From positions 372,496 to 436,059 of the forward strand of contig NZ_LQMT02000019.1 of NCBI RefSeq assembly GCF_001620365.2: 63,564 nt of DNA. Reading direction: 5' to 3'. Below the pieces are notes generated by a model. The model ran no database searches. It was not told the DNA's origin and saw only the letters and a program-made list of their open reading frames with translations. Each line of letters opens with the position of its first letter. Position 1 is the stretch's first letter. The stretch is from Amycolatopsis keratiniphila subsp. keratiniphila (GTDB lineage Bacteria > Actinomycetota > Actinomycetes > Mycobacteriales > Pseudonocardiaceae). This document shows, piece after piece, positions 42,783 to 50,362 of this stretch. The position numbers and the translations under genes were made by a program.

Positions 42783-42835
42783 TCCGTGAAGGCCACCTTA
42801 GAGCGCGCAACGCCCTCCAAGATGGCCTTCACGGA
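42783..42835. terminator. 17-bp hairpin between pafA and BNR genes
   Basis: Arms 42783-42799 and 42819-42835 with one mismatch, 19-nt loop, GTGAAGGCC-type. It lies 5 bp after the pafA stop (minus strand), a good terminator for pafA. Confidence 0.65.
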
Positions 42836-42840
42836 GTAAT

Positions 42841-44199
42841 TCAGAGCGAGGAGATGAGCCTCTCGACGCGTTCGTCCACCGAGCGGAACGGGTCCTTGCA
42901 CAGCACGGTCCGCTGCGCCTGGTCGTTCAGCTTGAGGTGCACCCAATCCACGGTGAAGTCGCGCCCGGCGGCCTGCGCGGCGGCGATGAAGTCACCGCGC
43001 AGCTTCGCCCGCGTGGTCTGCGGCGGGGTGTCCTTGGCCAGTTCGATCTCGCCGTCGTCGGTGACCCGCCGCACGAGCCCCTTCCGCTGCAGCAGGTCGA
43101 AGATGCCACGGCCTCGCCGGATGTCGTGGTAGGCCAGATCGAGCTGGGCGATCCGCGGGCTCGACAGGTCGAGGTCGTGCTTGTTGCGGTAGCGCTCGAC
43201 CAGCCGGTGCTTGATCGCCCAGTCGATCTCGGTGTCGATCTTGCTGAAGTCCTGCTGCTCGACCGCCTCCAGCGCCCGGCCCCACAGTTCGACCACGCGC
43301 TCGGACTGCGGCGACGAACCCGTCTCCTTCACGTGCTGGACGGCGCGGGCGTGGTACTCCCGCTGGATGTCCAGCGCCGACGCCTCGCGGCCGCCGGCGA
43401 GCCGCACCTGGCGGCGGCCGGTGAGATCGTGGCTGATCTCGCGGATGGCCCTTATCGGGTTGTCCAGCGTGAAGTCGCGGAACTGGACACCGGCCTCGAT
43501 CATCTCCAGCACCAGGTTCGCCGAGCCCGCCTTGAGCATCGTGGTCGGCTCGGCCATGTTCGAGTCGCCGACGATCACGTGCAGGCGCCGGTAGCGCTCG
43601 GCGTCGGCGTGCGGCTCGTCGCGGGTGTTGATGATCGGCCGCGAACGCGTGGTGGCGCTGGAGACGCCTTCCCAGATGTGTTCCGCACGCTGGGACAGGC
43701 AGTACACCGCGCCGCGCGGCGTCTGCAGCACCTTGCCCGCACCGCAGATCAGCTGCCGGGTCACCAGGAACGGCAGCAGCACGTCGGCGATCCGGGAGAA
43801 CTCCCCGGCACGGGTCACCAGGTAGTTCTCGTGGCAACCGTAGGAGTTACCCGCCGAGTCGGTGTTGTTCTTGAACAGGAAGATGTCGCCGCCGATGCCC
43901 TCGTCCGCCAGCCGCCGCTCGGCGTCGACCAGGAGATCCTCGAGGATGCGCTCACCGGCCTTGTCGTGCGTGACGAGCTGGACGAGGTCGTCGCATTCGG
44001 CCGTCGCGTACTCGGGGTGGGAGCCCACGTCGAGGTAGAGCCGCGAGCCGTTCGACAGGAAGACGTTCGACGAACGCCCCCAGGACACGACACGCCGAAA
44101 CAGGTAACGCGCCACCTCGTCCGGGGAGAGCCTGCGCTGCCCGTGAAAGGTGCACGTGACCCCGTACTCGGTCTCGATGCCAAAGATCCGCCGCTGCAT
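42841..44199 (-). CDS. pafA: Pup-protein ligase PafA
   Basis: 452 residues. MQRRIFGIETEYGVTCTFHG carries the catalytic metal-binding E-x-E of the glutamine-synthetase-like fold; LYLDVGSHPEYATAEC, IFLFKNNTDSAGNSYGCHENYL, IINTRDEPHADAERYRRLHVIVGDSN and REISHDLTGRRQVRLAGG are PafA/Dop family blocks. No PafA/Dop-specific long Dop loop is present, consistent with PafA. It activates the C-terminal Glu of Pup and attaches it to target lysines. Separated from pafBC by seven genes here. Confidence 0.97.
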   Translation of the reverse strand: MQRRIFGIETEYGVTCTFHGQRRLSPDEVARYLFRRVVSWGRSSNVFLSNGSRLYLDVGSHPEYATAECDDLVQLVTHDKAGERILEDLLVDAERRLADEGIGGDIFLFKNNTDSAGNSYGCHENYLVTRAGEFSRIADVLLPFLVTRQLICGAGKVLQTPRGAVYCLSQRAEHIWEGVSSATTRSRPIINTRDEPHADAERYRRLHVIVGDSNMAEPTTMLKAGSANLVLEMIEAGVQFRDFTLDNPIRAIREISHDLTGRRQVRLAGGREASALDIQREYHARAVQHVKETGSSPQSERVVELWGRALEAVEQQDFSKIDTEIDWAIKHRLVERYRNKHDLDLSSPRIAQLDLAYHDIRRGRGIFDLLQRKGLVRRVTDDGEIELAKDTPPQTTRAKLRGDFIAAAQAAGRDFTVDWVHLKLNDQAQRTVLCKDPFRSVDERVERLISSL

Positions 44200-44346
44200 C
44201 CCACCAGAGTAGGCGGTGAGGACCCACTCAAGGTGCGCCGTTCGGGCGGCGACACGCGGTCGGTACGTTGCATTCGGTGAAAGGTGTGCGGGAAGTCCCG
44301 ATCGGGTATCACGCGCATGAAGTCCCGGTCCGGAAGTGGGGAACCC

Positions 44347-45825
44347 GTGTTAAAGCAGCTCAAACGCCCTTTCCGCAAGGTCGGACGGACCGATCGACGG
44401 CTGATGGCACGCAGTGCGGCCCTGCCGAGGACCAGGGCCGACGACGTGATCACCTCACTCTCCAAAAGTGCGGACAAGTCCAAGCTCTGGTGGTGTGTCG
44501 CGATCGCTCTCGCGGCGAAGAAGGGCCCGACGCGCCGGGGTGCCCTCCGCGGTGTGGCCGCCATCGCCGGGGCGAGCGCGGCGGCGAACCTGATCGGCAA
44601 GCCGCTGTTCCCGCGCCGTCGTCCCGCGGCCGAGGAGGTGCCGATGCACCGGCGCCTCGTCCGGCGGCCGACCTCGTCTTCGTTCCCGTCCGGCCACTCG
44701 GCGTCGGCGGCCGCCTTCGTCACGGCCGTCGCGATGGAATCGCCCAAGGCTGGGGCCGCCCTCGCGCCGCTGGCCGCCGCGGTCGCCTATTCCCGGATCC
44801 ACACGGGCGTCCACTGGCCCAGTGACGTCGGGGTGGGGATCGGCATCGGCGTCGGCGCCGGCCTGCTGACGCGGCACTGGTGGCCGCTGAACGACGACGT
44901 CCCCGGCCGCACCGCGCACACCGCCGAGGCACCCGAGATGCGCGACGGCGAGGACATGCTCGTCCTGGTCAACCCGCATTCGGGGATCGACGGCCAGGAC
45001 CCGACCGAGGAAGCCCGCTTCGCCTGGCCCAAGGCCACCATCCTGTACCCGGACGCGAAACGGGACCTGCGCGATCAGCTCTGCGACGAGATCGCCGCCC
45101 GCGGCGACACCGTGCGCGCGCTCGGTGTCGCCGGTGGTGACGGGACGGTCGCCGCGGTGGCCTCGGTCGCGGCCGACCACGACCTGCCGCTCGCGCTCAT
45201 CCCGGCTGGCACCCTCAACCACTTCGCCCGCGACGTCGGCATGCGTTCGATGCCCGACGCGGACGCCGCGACCGAAGCAGGCAACGCCGTCGGAGTCGAC
45301 CTCGGCGAGGTCGAGATCAACCACGACGACGACCACCGCTATTTCGTCAACACCGCCAGCCTCGGCGGCTACCCGGAAATGGTCCGGATCCGGGAAAAGC
45401 TGCAGAAGCGGCATCCGAAGTGGCCGTCCGCGGCGATCGCCCTCGCCCGCACCCTCCGGCGCGCCAAACCGCTGGAAGTGACCCTCAATGGCAAGCACAC
45501 CAGCATCTGGCTGCTCTTCGTCGGCAACGGCACCTACTCGCCGAAGGGGTTCGCGCCCTCACGCCGCCCTGCCCTCGACACCGGCCTGCTCGACGTGCGC
45601 TACCTGCGCGCCGACGTGCCGTATTCGCGGGCGCGGTTCATCCTCGCCACGATCACGAACAGTCTCAACGCCAGCCACGTCTACCAGGAGCTCGACGTCC
45701 CGGAGCTGCACGTCCGGCTGCTCAACGGCAACCGCCGGGTCGCCACCGACGGCGAGGTCGGCCCGCTGGGCAACGACTTCCGCTTCCGGTCGCGGCCCAG
45801 CGCGCTCACCATCTACCGGCTCTAG
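44347..45825 (+). CDS. PAP2 phosphatase-diacylglycerol kinase fusion
   Basis: About 492 residues from GTG 44347 (ATG 44317 is an alternative). Residues 1-~190 are an acid phosphatase/PAP2 domain: KPLFPRRRPA, TSSSFPSGHSASAAAF (PSGH) and SRIHTGVHWPSDVGVG (third motif), with hydrophobic segments. Residues ~205-492 are a DAGK/LCB5 domain: VLVNPHSG, VAGGDGTVAAVA, LIPAGTLNHFARDVG and a late GEVGPL. Such fusions interconvert lipid phosphates, and their combined activity on a membrane lipid is inferred. Its TAG stop lies in CTAG shared with the convergent regulator's stop. Confidence 0.88.
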   Translation: MLKQLKRPFRKVGRTDRRLMARSAALPRTRADDVITSLSKSADKSKLWWCVAIALAAKKGPTRRGALRGVAAIAGASAAANLIGKPLFPRRRPAAEEVPMHRRLVRRPTSSSFPSGHSASAAAFVTAVAMESPKAGAALAPLAAAVAYSRIHTGVHWPSDVGVGIGIGVGAGLLTRHWWPLNDDVPGRTAHTAEAPEMRDGEDMLVLVNPHSGIDGQDPTEEARFAWPKATILYPDAKRDLRDQLCDEIAARGDTVRALGVAGGDGTVAAVASVAADHDLPLALIPAGTLNHFARDVGMRSMPDADAATEAGNAVGVDLGEVEINHDDDHRYFVNTASLGGYPEMVRIREKLQKRHPKWPSAAIALARTLRRAKPLEVTLNGKHTSIWLLFVGNGTYSPKGFAPSRRPALDTGLLDVRYLRADVPYSRARFILATITNSLNASHVYQELDVPELHVRLLNGNRRVATDGEVGPLGNDFRFRSRPSALTIYRL

Positions 45826-46796
45826 CTGCCCAGCAGGGCGGTGCCCAAGGGAGTCAGCGCGTGGAGCACGGCGTTGCGATCCCGCTCGGTGGTGATCAGC
45901 CCGGCGCGCCGCAACACGGCGGCGTGCTTGCTGGCGGCCGACGGCGTCACGCCCAGCCGGGCGGCCAGCTCGGACGTGCTGCAGCCGACCGCCAGGACCG
46001 CCAGCGTCGCCGCCCGGGTCGGGCCGAGCAGGTCGGCGAGGGCGGTTTCCGGCGATCTCCGCACGTCCCGGCCGTATCCGGTCGACGGGGCGGCCTGCCG
46101 CACCGACGGGTAGAGCAGCCGGACCGGTGATCGTCCCGCCGCCGGGACGATCACCGGGCACACCGCGAAGTACGTCGGCGAGATGATCAGCCCGGCGCCG
46201 TCCGCGCCGCAGGAACCGACGATGCCGTCGCCGACCTCCAGCATCGGCGAGGCCCAGCGCACCAGCGGCCGCAGGCTCGTGAGCATCGCGTCCACCCCGT
46301 CGTGCAGGAGCAACTGCGCCCGCATCCCGCGGTCCGCGTCGACCTGCGAGCGAGCCGACTCCCAGCCCGGCGCCAGCGACAGTTCGAAGTAGTCCTGCAT
46401 CGCCTGCACGAGCTTCGGCAGCCCGGCCGTGTCCCCGTCCGGCAAACCCGCCGCCCACGACGGCAGCTCCCGGTTCACCGGTAAATCCCGCAACGCCGAT
46501 TTCAACCCCACCGAGTCGGTGCGGGCGACCTCCGCCAACCCCGCCTCCAAACCACCTTCGTCCACGCCCGGCACGAGAAACGACGGGATCGGCGCATACG
46601 GGCGGCACAACCACAGCAGCACCGAAGCCGACTCCGCCAAGCCGAGCCGGACCCGATGCCGCCACCGATTGAACAACGCCGAGCCCGCGTCGCGCCGCTG
46701 CAGGATCTGCAGACTCGAAACCAGCTCCGCCAAAGGATCGGCTTCGGGCGCGAGCCGAACACGCGTCAGGTCCTGCAACGTCAGCTCGATACGCAC
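45822..46796 (-). CDS. ArsR-type regulator with N-terminal DUF5937-like domain
   Basis: 324 residues. Residues 1-~230 are a large domain of the DUF5937 type common in actinobacterial ArsR-like proteins (MRIELTLQDLTRVRLAPEADPLAELVSSLQIL). The C-terminal ~75 residues form the winged helix (LLGPTRAATLAVLAVGCSTSELAARLGVTPSAASKHAAVLRRAGLI). Unusually the DNA-binding part is at the C-terminus. Ligand and targets unknown. Convergent with the PAP2-DAGK gene via a shared CTAG; upstream is the 286-bp space before the ricin-type lectin gene. Confidence 0.8.
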   Translation of the reverse strand: MRIELTLQDLTRVRLAPEADPLAELVSSLQILQRRDAGSALFNRWRHRVRLGLAESASVLLWLCRPYAPIPSFLVPGVDEGGLEAGLAEVARTDSVGLKSALRDLPVNRELPSWAAGLPDGDTAGLPKLVQAMQDYFELSLAPGWESARSQVDADRGMRAQLLLHDGVDAMLTSLRPLVRWASPMLEVGDGIVGSCGADGAGLIISPTYFAVCPVIVPAAGRSPVRLLYPSVRQAAPSTGYGRDVRRSPETALADLLGPTRAATLAVLAVGCSTSELAARLGVTPSAASKHAAVLRRAGLITTERDRNAVLHALTPLGTALLGS

Positions 46797-47048
46797 GGAT
46801 GTCCTCGCCTTGATCGGAGTCGTCGCCGTGTGATCGCGAGCCAGGCCATTCCGTTACATCGCTGAACAGCCTTATTGCCGCTATCGGAAATCTCCTCGAC
46901 GACCGTGGTTCAGACCTGAATGATGTTCGGAGAAGGCCCGCTTCTCGGGGGTTTACGCGGCGCCTTCCACGAGGGGGATTCACCGGCTTGGCCTGCGGGC
47001 CGCGTTTCGTCGCAGCCTGTCGTCTTCTGCCGTTTCCCTTCAGCTCAC

Positions 47049-47069
47049 TGGGAGAAAACGCTTTCCACA
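47049..47069. promoter_or_regulatory. LacI/cre-like motif upstream of the lectin gene
   Basis: GGGAGAAAACGCTTTCCAC: AAA-x-CG-x-TTT core of LacI/GalR-type operators, 14 bp before the start of the lectin gene (47083). The rest of 46797-47048 shows no clear gene or promoter; a short GAAGGCCCGCTTCTC near 46925 could form a weak hairpin. Confidence 0.35.
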
Positions 47070-47082
47070 AAGGGGAAAGAAA

Positions 47083-47721
47083 ATGACGAAAATGAAGCGT
47101 CTGGCGGGAATCATCGCCGCCGCCGCGGGTGTCCTGACCCTGGTCACCGCCCCGGCCGCGACCGCGGCCCCGAAGCCCACCGGCGACGGGTTCAACACGG
47201 TCACCGTGCACGGCATCAAGCTCATCCCGGTGAAGCGCACCTCGACCGGTGCGCGCACGCAGGCCGCGGGTGTCGCCGACGCGGACATGTACCTCATCCC
47301 GTCCGGGCTCAACCCGAACAAGTGCTGGGACGCCGACCTGAACACCATCAACCGCAACGGCACCAAGATGCAGCTCTGGGACTGCAACCTGAACGCGGAC
47401 CACCAGGCGTTCTACATCACCGACAACCCCGAGGGCTACTCCCGCTTCCAGAACGTGGCCAGCGGCCGCTACCTGGACGCGGACCTCAACAGCATCAACA
47501 AGAACGGCACCATCGTCCAGCTCTGGGACTTCATCGCCGGCGCCAAGAACCAGTGGTGGGCCGGCACCGTCAACCCCGAGGGTTACGTCCGCTTCCAGAG
47601 CCCGGCCAGCGGCCGCTACCTGACCGCTGAAGGCAACTCGTCCACCAACGGCACGCGGCTCCAGCTGTGGAGCTTCATCGCCGGCGGCCGCAGCCAGTGG
47701 TGGGGCGACACCCCCGCCTGA
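47083..47721 (+). CDS. Secreted ricin-type (RICIN) lectin-like protein
   Basis: 212 residues. Signal peptide MKRLAGIIAAAAGVLTLVTAPAATA. The rest is a beta-trefoil of about three repeats: CWDADLNTINRNGTKMQLWDC, YLDADLNSINKNGTIVQLWDF, YLTAEGNSSTNGTRLQLWSF, each ending in QLW (the QxW motif of RICIN domains) with W residues in the NQWWAGT or SQWWGDT ends. A carbohydrate-binding function is likely; no enzyme domain is attached, so it is a stand-alone lectin. Possibly controlled by the LacI-like motif upstream. Confidence 0.88.
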   Translation: MTKMKRLAGIIAAAAGVLTLVTAPAATAAPKPTGDGFNTVTVHGIKLIPVKRTSTGARTQAAGVADADMYLIPSGLNPNKCWDADLNTINRNGTKMQLWDCNLNADHQAFYITDNPEGYSRFQNVASGRYLDADLNSINKNGTIVQLWDFIAGAKNQWWAGTVNPEGYVRFQSPASGRYLTAEGNSSTNGTRLQLWSFIAGGRSQWWGDTPA

Positions 47722-47736
47722 TCTCGGCTGACTCGT

Positions 47737-47787
47737 CCGTGAAGGCCTCCTTCCCTACTCTCAAGGTAGGGAAGGAGGCCTTCACGG
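47737..47787. terminator. 22-bp perfect inverted repeat after the lectin gene
   Basis: Arms 47737-47758 and 47766-47787 of the GTGAAGGCCTCCTTCC type with a 7-nt loop; 15 bp beyond the lectin stop. First element of the 621-bp gene-free space 47722-48342. Confidence 0.8.
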
Positions 47788-47805
47788 CTTTCCGGTGTCA
47801 CGGAA

Positions 47806-47855
47806 GTCGTGAGTGGCGATTCGGGTTCCAGCCAAGGATGTCTTGGCTGCCTACC
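47806..47855. repeat. CTCGTGAGTG dispersed element, copy 3
   Basis: GTCGTGAGTGGCGATTCGGG, then TTCCAGCCAAGGATGTCTTGGCTGCCTACC: same layout as 25425-25470. Confidence 0.65.
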
Positions 47856-47954
47856 GGCTTCCGGCCGCTGCCGGTCCCCGGCTCGGTCGGTGAAGGTGCT
47901 GGAGGTGTGTAGCGAAGGCCACTTTCGCGACATGATCGCCACGGCGGCACCGGA

Positions 47955-48023
47955 CCCGGCCACAGCCGACGTTGCGAAAGCCACTTTCGCAACGTTGAAG
48001 GTTGCGAAAGTGGCTTTCGCAAC
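47955..48023. repeat. GCGAAAG double-hairpin element, copy 1
   Basis: CCCGGCCACAGCCGAC, then GTTGCGAAAG-CCA-CTTTCGCAAC (47971-47993), 7-nt spacer, and the exact reverse complement (48001-48023). Each half is itself a 10-bp hairpin. The same block occurs at 59135-59203; a half-element GCGAAGGCCACTTTCGC is at 47912-47928. Confidence 0.75.
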
Positions 48024-48098
48024 CCCCTCGGCGGCAGCCGAGCCCTACCGGGCGTCGACCGTCCAGACACGGATGTCACGCGACACCGCCCGACCGTA

Positions 48099-48144
48099 GG
48101 TACCTAAGACACCCTTGGCTCCAGCGACCCGAAACACTCACGAG
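48099..48144. repeat. CTCGTGAGTG dispersed element, copy 4 (inverted)
   Basis: GGTACCTAAGACACCCTTGG then CTCCAGCGACCCGAAACACTCACGAG, the reverse orientation of copies 2 and 3; 75 bp after the GCGAAAG element, the same succession as at 59.2 kb. Confidence 0.65.
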
Positions 48145-48193
48145 GCGACACCTGCGACCGAACCGCCGCTCCCCGTATCCGACCGGGGGGGGC

Positions 48194-48236
48194 GAAGGCT
48201 CCTTTCGTCGCATCAGACTCGGTGAAGGGAGCCTTC
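48194..48236. repeat. 13-bp imperfect hairpin, GAAGGCTCC type
   Basis: GAAGGCTCCTTTC (48194-48206) and GAAGGGAGCCTTC (48224-48236), 12 of 13 complementary. In the lectin-prcA gap. Confidence 0.5.
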
Positions 48237-48292
48237 AGCCCACACCACTCCGCTAGTGCCTTCACGGCATTCCACTGTGTACGGTGCCGAAA

Positions 48293-48332
48293 GCGAAGGG
48301 CCCCTTCCCAACGCGGGAAAGAGGCCCTTCGC
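48293..48332. terminator. Hairpin after prcA
   Basis: GCGAAGGGCCCCTTCCC (48293-48309) pairs with 48315-48332 apart from one bulged base. It lies 11 bp past the prcA stop (minus strand): probable terminator of the pup-prcB-prcA transcript. Confidence 0.7.
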
Positions 48333-48342
48333 CTACAGAGGT

Positions 48343-49098
48343 TCAGTCCTTCTTGGACTCACCGTCGGGCTTGTCGCCTTCGGCTTCGTCCTTCTTCGGC
48401 TCTTCCGGCTCGGCGGGCAGCAGCGCCTCCAGCGCCGCACCGGCGACCCGGCGGAACTTCCGGCCACGTCGCTCCCGCTCCAGCACGGCGACCTCGAGCT
48501 TCACCGGGTCCGAATCGCCGTTCGTGGGCGTGGGGGTGTTGTCGCGCAACGCCTTCACCGCGACACCGAGGGCCGCACCCAGCTCCATGTCCGGCTCGAA
48601 GCTCTCCTTGAGCTTCGTGGTGAGCGTGTCGGCCTGACCGCCCATCACGACGAACTTCGGCTCGTCGAAGATCGAACCGTCGTAGGTCAGCCGGTACAGC
48701 TGGTCCTCGGCGGCGGTGGCGCCGACCTCGGCGACACAGACCTCGACCTCGAACGGCTTCAGCTGCTCGGTGAAGATGCTGCCCAGCGTCGCGGCGTACG
48801 CGTTCGCCAGCGCACGCGCGCTGACGTCCCGCCGGTCGTACTGGTAGCCCTTCAGGTCCGCGTGCCGGATGCCGGCGACACGGAGGTTCTCGAACTCGCT
48901 GTAGCGGCCCACGGCCGCGAAACCGATCCGGTCGTAGATCTCCGACACCTTGTGCAACGTCGCCGAGGGGTTCTCGGCCACGAACAGCACGCCACCGCGG
49001 TACTTGAGCACGACCACGCTCCGGCCACGCGCGATGCCCTTGCGCGCGATCTCGGAACGCTCCCGCATCAACTGCTCGGGAGAGGCGTACAACGGCAT
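48343..49098 (-). CDS. prcA: 20S proteasome alpha subunit PrcA
   Basis: About 251 residues from ATG 49098. SPEQLMRERSEIARKGIARGRSVVVLKY is the alpha-subunit N-terminal helix region that gates the pore; RHADLKGYQYDRRDVSARALANAYA, IFTEQLKPFEVEVCVAEV and FVVMGG follow the mycobacterial sequence closely. The Glu/Asp/Lys-rich tail (~30 residues) is divergent. It forms the outer heptameric rings of the 20S particle and does not carry the active Thr. It is 58 bp after prcB. Confidence 0.96.
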   Translation of the reverse strand: MPLYASPEQLMRERSEIARKGIARGRSVVVLKYRGGVLFVAENPSATLHKVSEIYDRIGFAAVGRYSEFENLRVAGIRHADLKGYQYDRRDVSARALANAYAATLGSIFTEQLKPFEVEVCVAEVGATAAEDQLYRLTYDGSIFDEPKFVVMGGQADTLTTKLKESFEPDMELGAALGVAVKALRDNTPTPTNGDSDPVKLEVAVLERERRGRKFRRVAGAALEALLPAEPEEPKKDEAEGDKPDGESKKD

Positions 49099-49156
49099 CG
49101 TCACTGTGGTGCTCCGCTCTTTCGGGCTCTCATCGGGAAGGGACAGGGAAGGACGG

Positions 49157-49993
49157 CTAGCGCCCGCGCTCGGCTCGTCCGGCCACGACCGCCTCGGCGA
49201 CCGCGGTCGTCTGCTCGAGCGGCAACGCCACCGCACCCTGCTCCGCGGTGACCGTCACGATCGTCGGGAAGATCCGGCGCACCAGATCCGGCCCGCCGGT
49301 CGCGGTGTCGTCGTCCGCCGCGTCGTACAACGCCTCCACCGCCGTCCGGATCGCGCCTTCGGCGTCCGCGTCGGGGTCGTACAGCTTCTTCAGCGAGCCC
49401 TTGGCGAACAGCGAACCCGAACCGATGGCGTGGTAGCCGGCGTTCTCCTCGTACCGCCCGCCCGTCGCGTCGTACGAGACGATGCGGCCCGCGTGCTTCG
49501 CGTCCTCGGCGTCGAGGTCGTACCCGACGAACAGCGGCAGCACGGCCAGCCCGGCCATCGCCATCTCGAGGTTGGACTTCACCAGCCCGGCGAGCTTGTT
49601 CGTCTTGCCGTCGAGCGAGAGCGAAACACCCTCGATCTTCTCGTAGTGCGCCAGTTCGACCGCGTACAGCCGCACCATCTCGATCGCCAGCCCGGCCGAG
49701 CCCGCGATACCCACCGCCGAGTACTCGTCGGTGACGTGGACCTTCTCCATGTCGCGTGAGGCGATCAGGTTGCCCGACGTCGCCCGCCGGTCACCGGCGA
49801 TCAGCACCCCGCCCGCGAACTTGACCGCGACGATCGTCGTGCCGTGCGGCGCGTCCAGCCCGCCCGCGCCCGTCGCGACCCGCCGCTCCGGGAGCAGCTC
49901 GGGCGCCTGTGCCCGAAGGAAGTCCGAGAACGACGAGGTCGCCGACGAGAAGTACGCGGCGGGCAGCGCCGACTTACCCGAGGTGTGTTCCAT
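49157..49993 (-). CDS. prcB: 20S proteasome beta subunit PrcB
   Basis: 278 residues. A propeptide of 51 residues ends at APHG, so T52 of HGTTIVAVKF is the catalytic Thr1. Downstream blocks GVLIAGDRRATSGNLIASRDMEKVH (catalytic Asp and Lys region) and SAVGIAGSAGLAIEMVRLYAVELAHYEKIEG confirm the Ntn-hydrolase fold. Self-processing exposes Thr1 as nucleophile for proteolysis. Transcribed after pup (77-bp gap) and before prcA. Confidence 0.97.
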   Translation of the reverse strand: MEHTSGKSALPAAYFSSATSSFSDFLRAQAPELLPERRVATGAGGLDAPHGTTIVAVKFAGGVLIAGDRRATSGNLIASRDMEKVHVTDEYSAVGIAGSAGLAIEMVRLYAVELAHYEKIEGVSLSLDGKTNKLAGLVKSNLEMAMAGLAVLPLFVGYDLDAEDAKHAGRIVSYDATGGRYEENAGYHAIGSGSLFAKGSLKKLYDPDADAEGAIRTAVEALYDAADDDTATGGPDLVRRIFPTIVTVTAEQGAVALPLEQTTAVAEAVVAGRAERGR

Positions 49994-50070
49994 ACGTGCT
50001 CAAAGTTCCAATCTGTGTGATCCGCCGGCTCCGCACAGGCGGCCCCGGGCAGGGGCCGCCGGGAAACGAG

Positions 50071-50265
50071 CTACTCGCCGCCCTTTTGCACGTACGCGCG
50101 GACGAAGTCCTCGGCGTTCTCCTCGAGCACGTCGTCGATCTCGTCGAGGATCGTGTCGACGTCCTCACCGAGCTTCTCGCGCCGCTCCTGGCCCGCCGGA
50201 CCGCCGCCCTCGAACTCTTCGTCCGAGTCGCCTCCGCCGTGCTTTTCGATCTTTTCCTGAGCCAT
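50071..50265 (-). CDS. pup: Prokaryotic ubiquitin-like protein Pup
   Basis: 64 residues. Acidic and largely disordered; the central helix region LDEIDDVLEENAEDFVRAYVQKGG is the ARC/Mpa- and PafA-binding part. The C-terminus reads KGGE-stop, i.e. Glu is encoded directly, whereas M. tuberculosis Pup ends in Gln and must be deamidated by Dop. So this Pup is ligation-ready, and Dop here would serve mainly for depupylation (inference from the Glu-type Pup of other actinobacteria). Dop, pup, prcB and prcA follow in one direction. Confidence 0.97.
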   Translation of the reverse strand: MAQEKIEKHGGGDSDEEFEGGGPAGQERREKLGEDVDTILDEIDDVLEENAEDFVRAYVQKGGE

Positions 50266-50362
50266 CTCGCCTCCCGGTGTGGCCGATGTTTCCTAGCCTA
50301 CCCAGCGGTCCCGACATTCCGTGGGATCCGTGATCGCTTAACCCCGATGAAAGGAAATCCCG

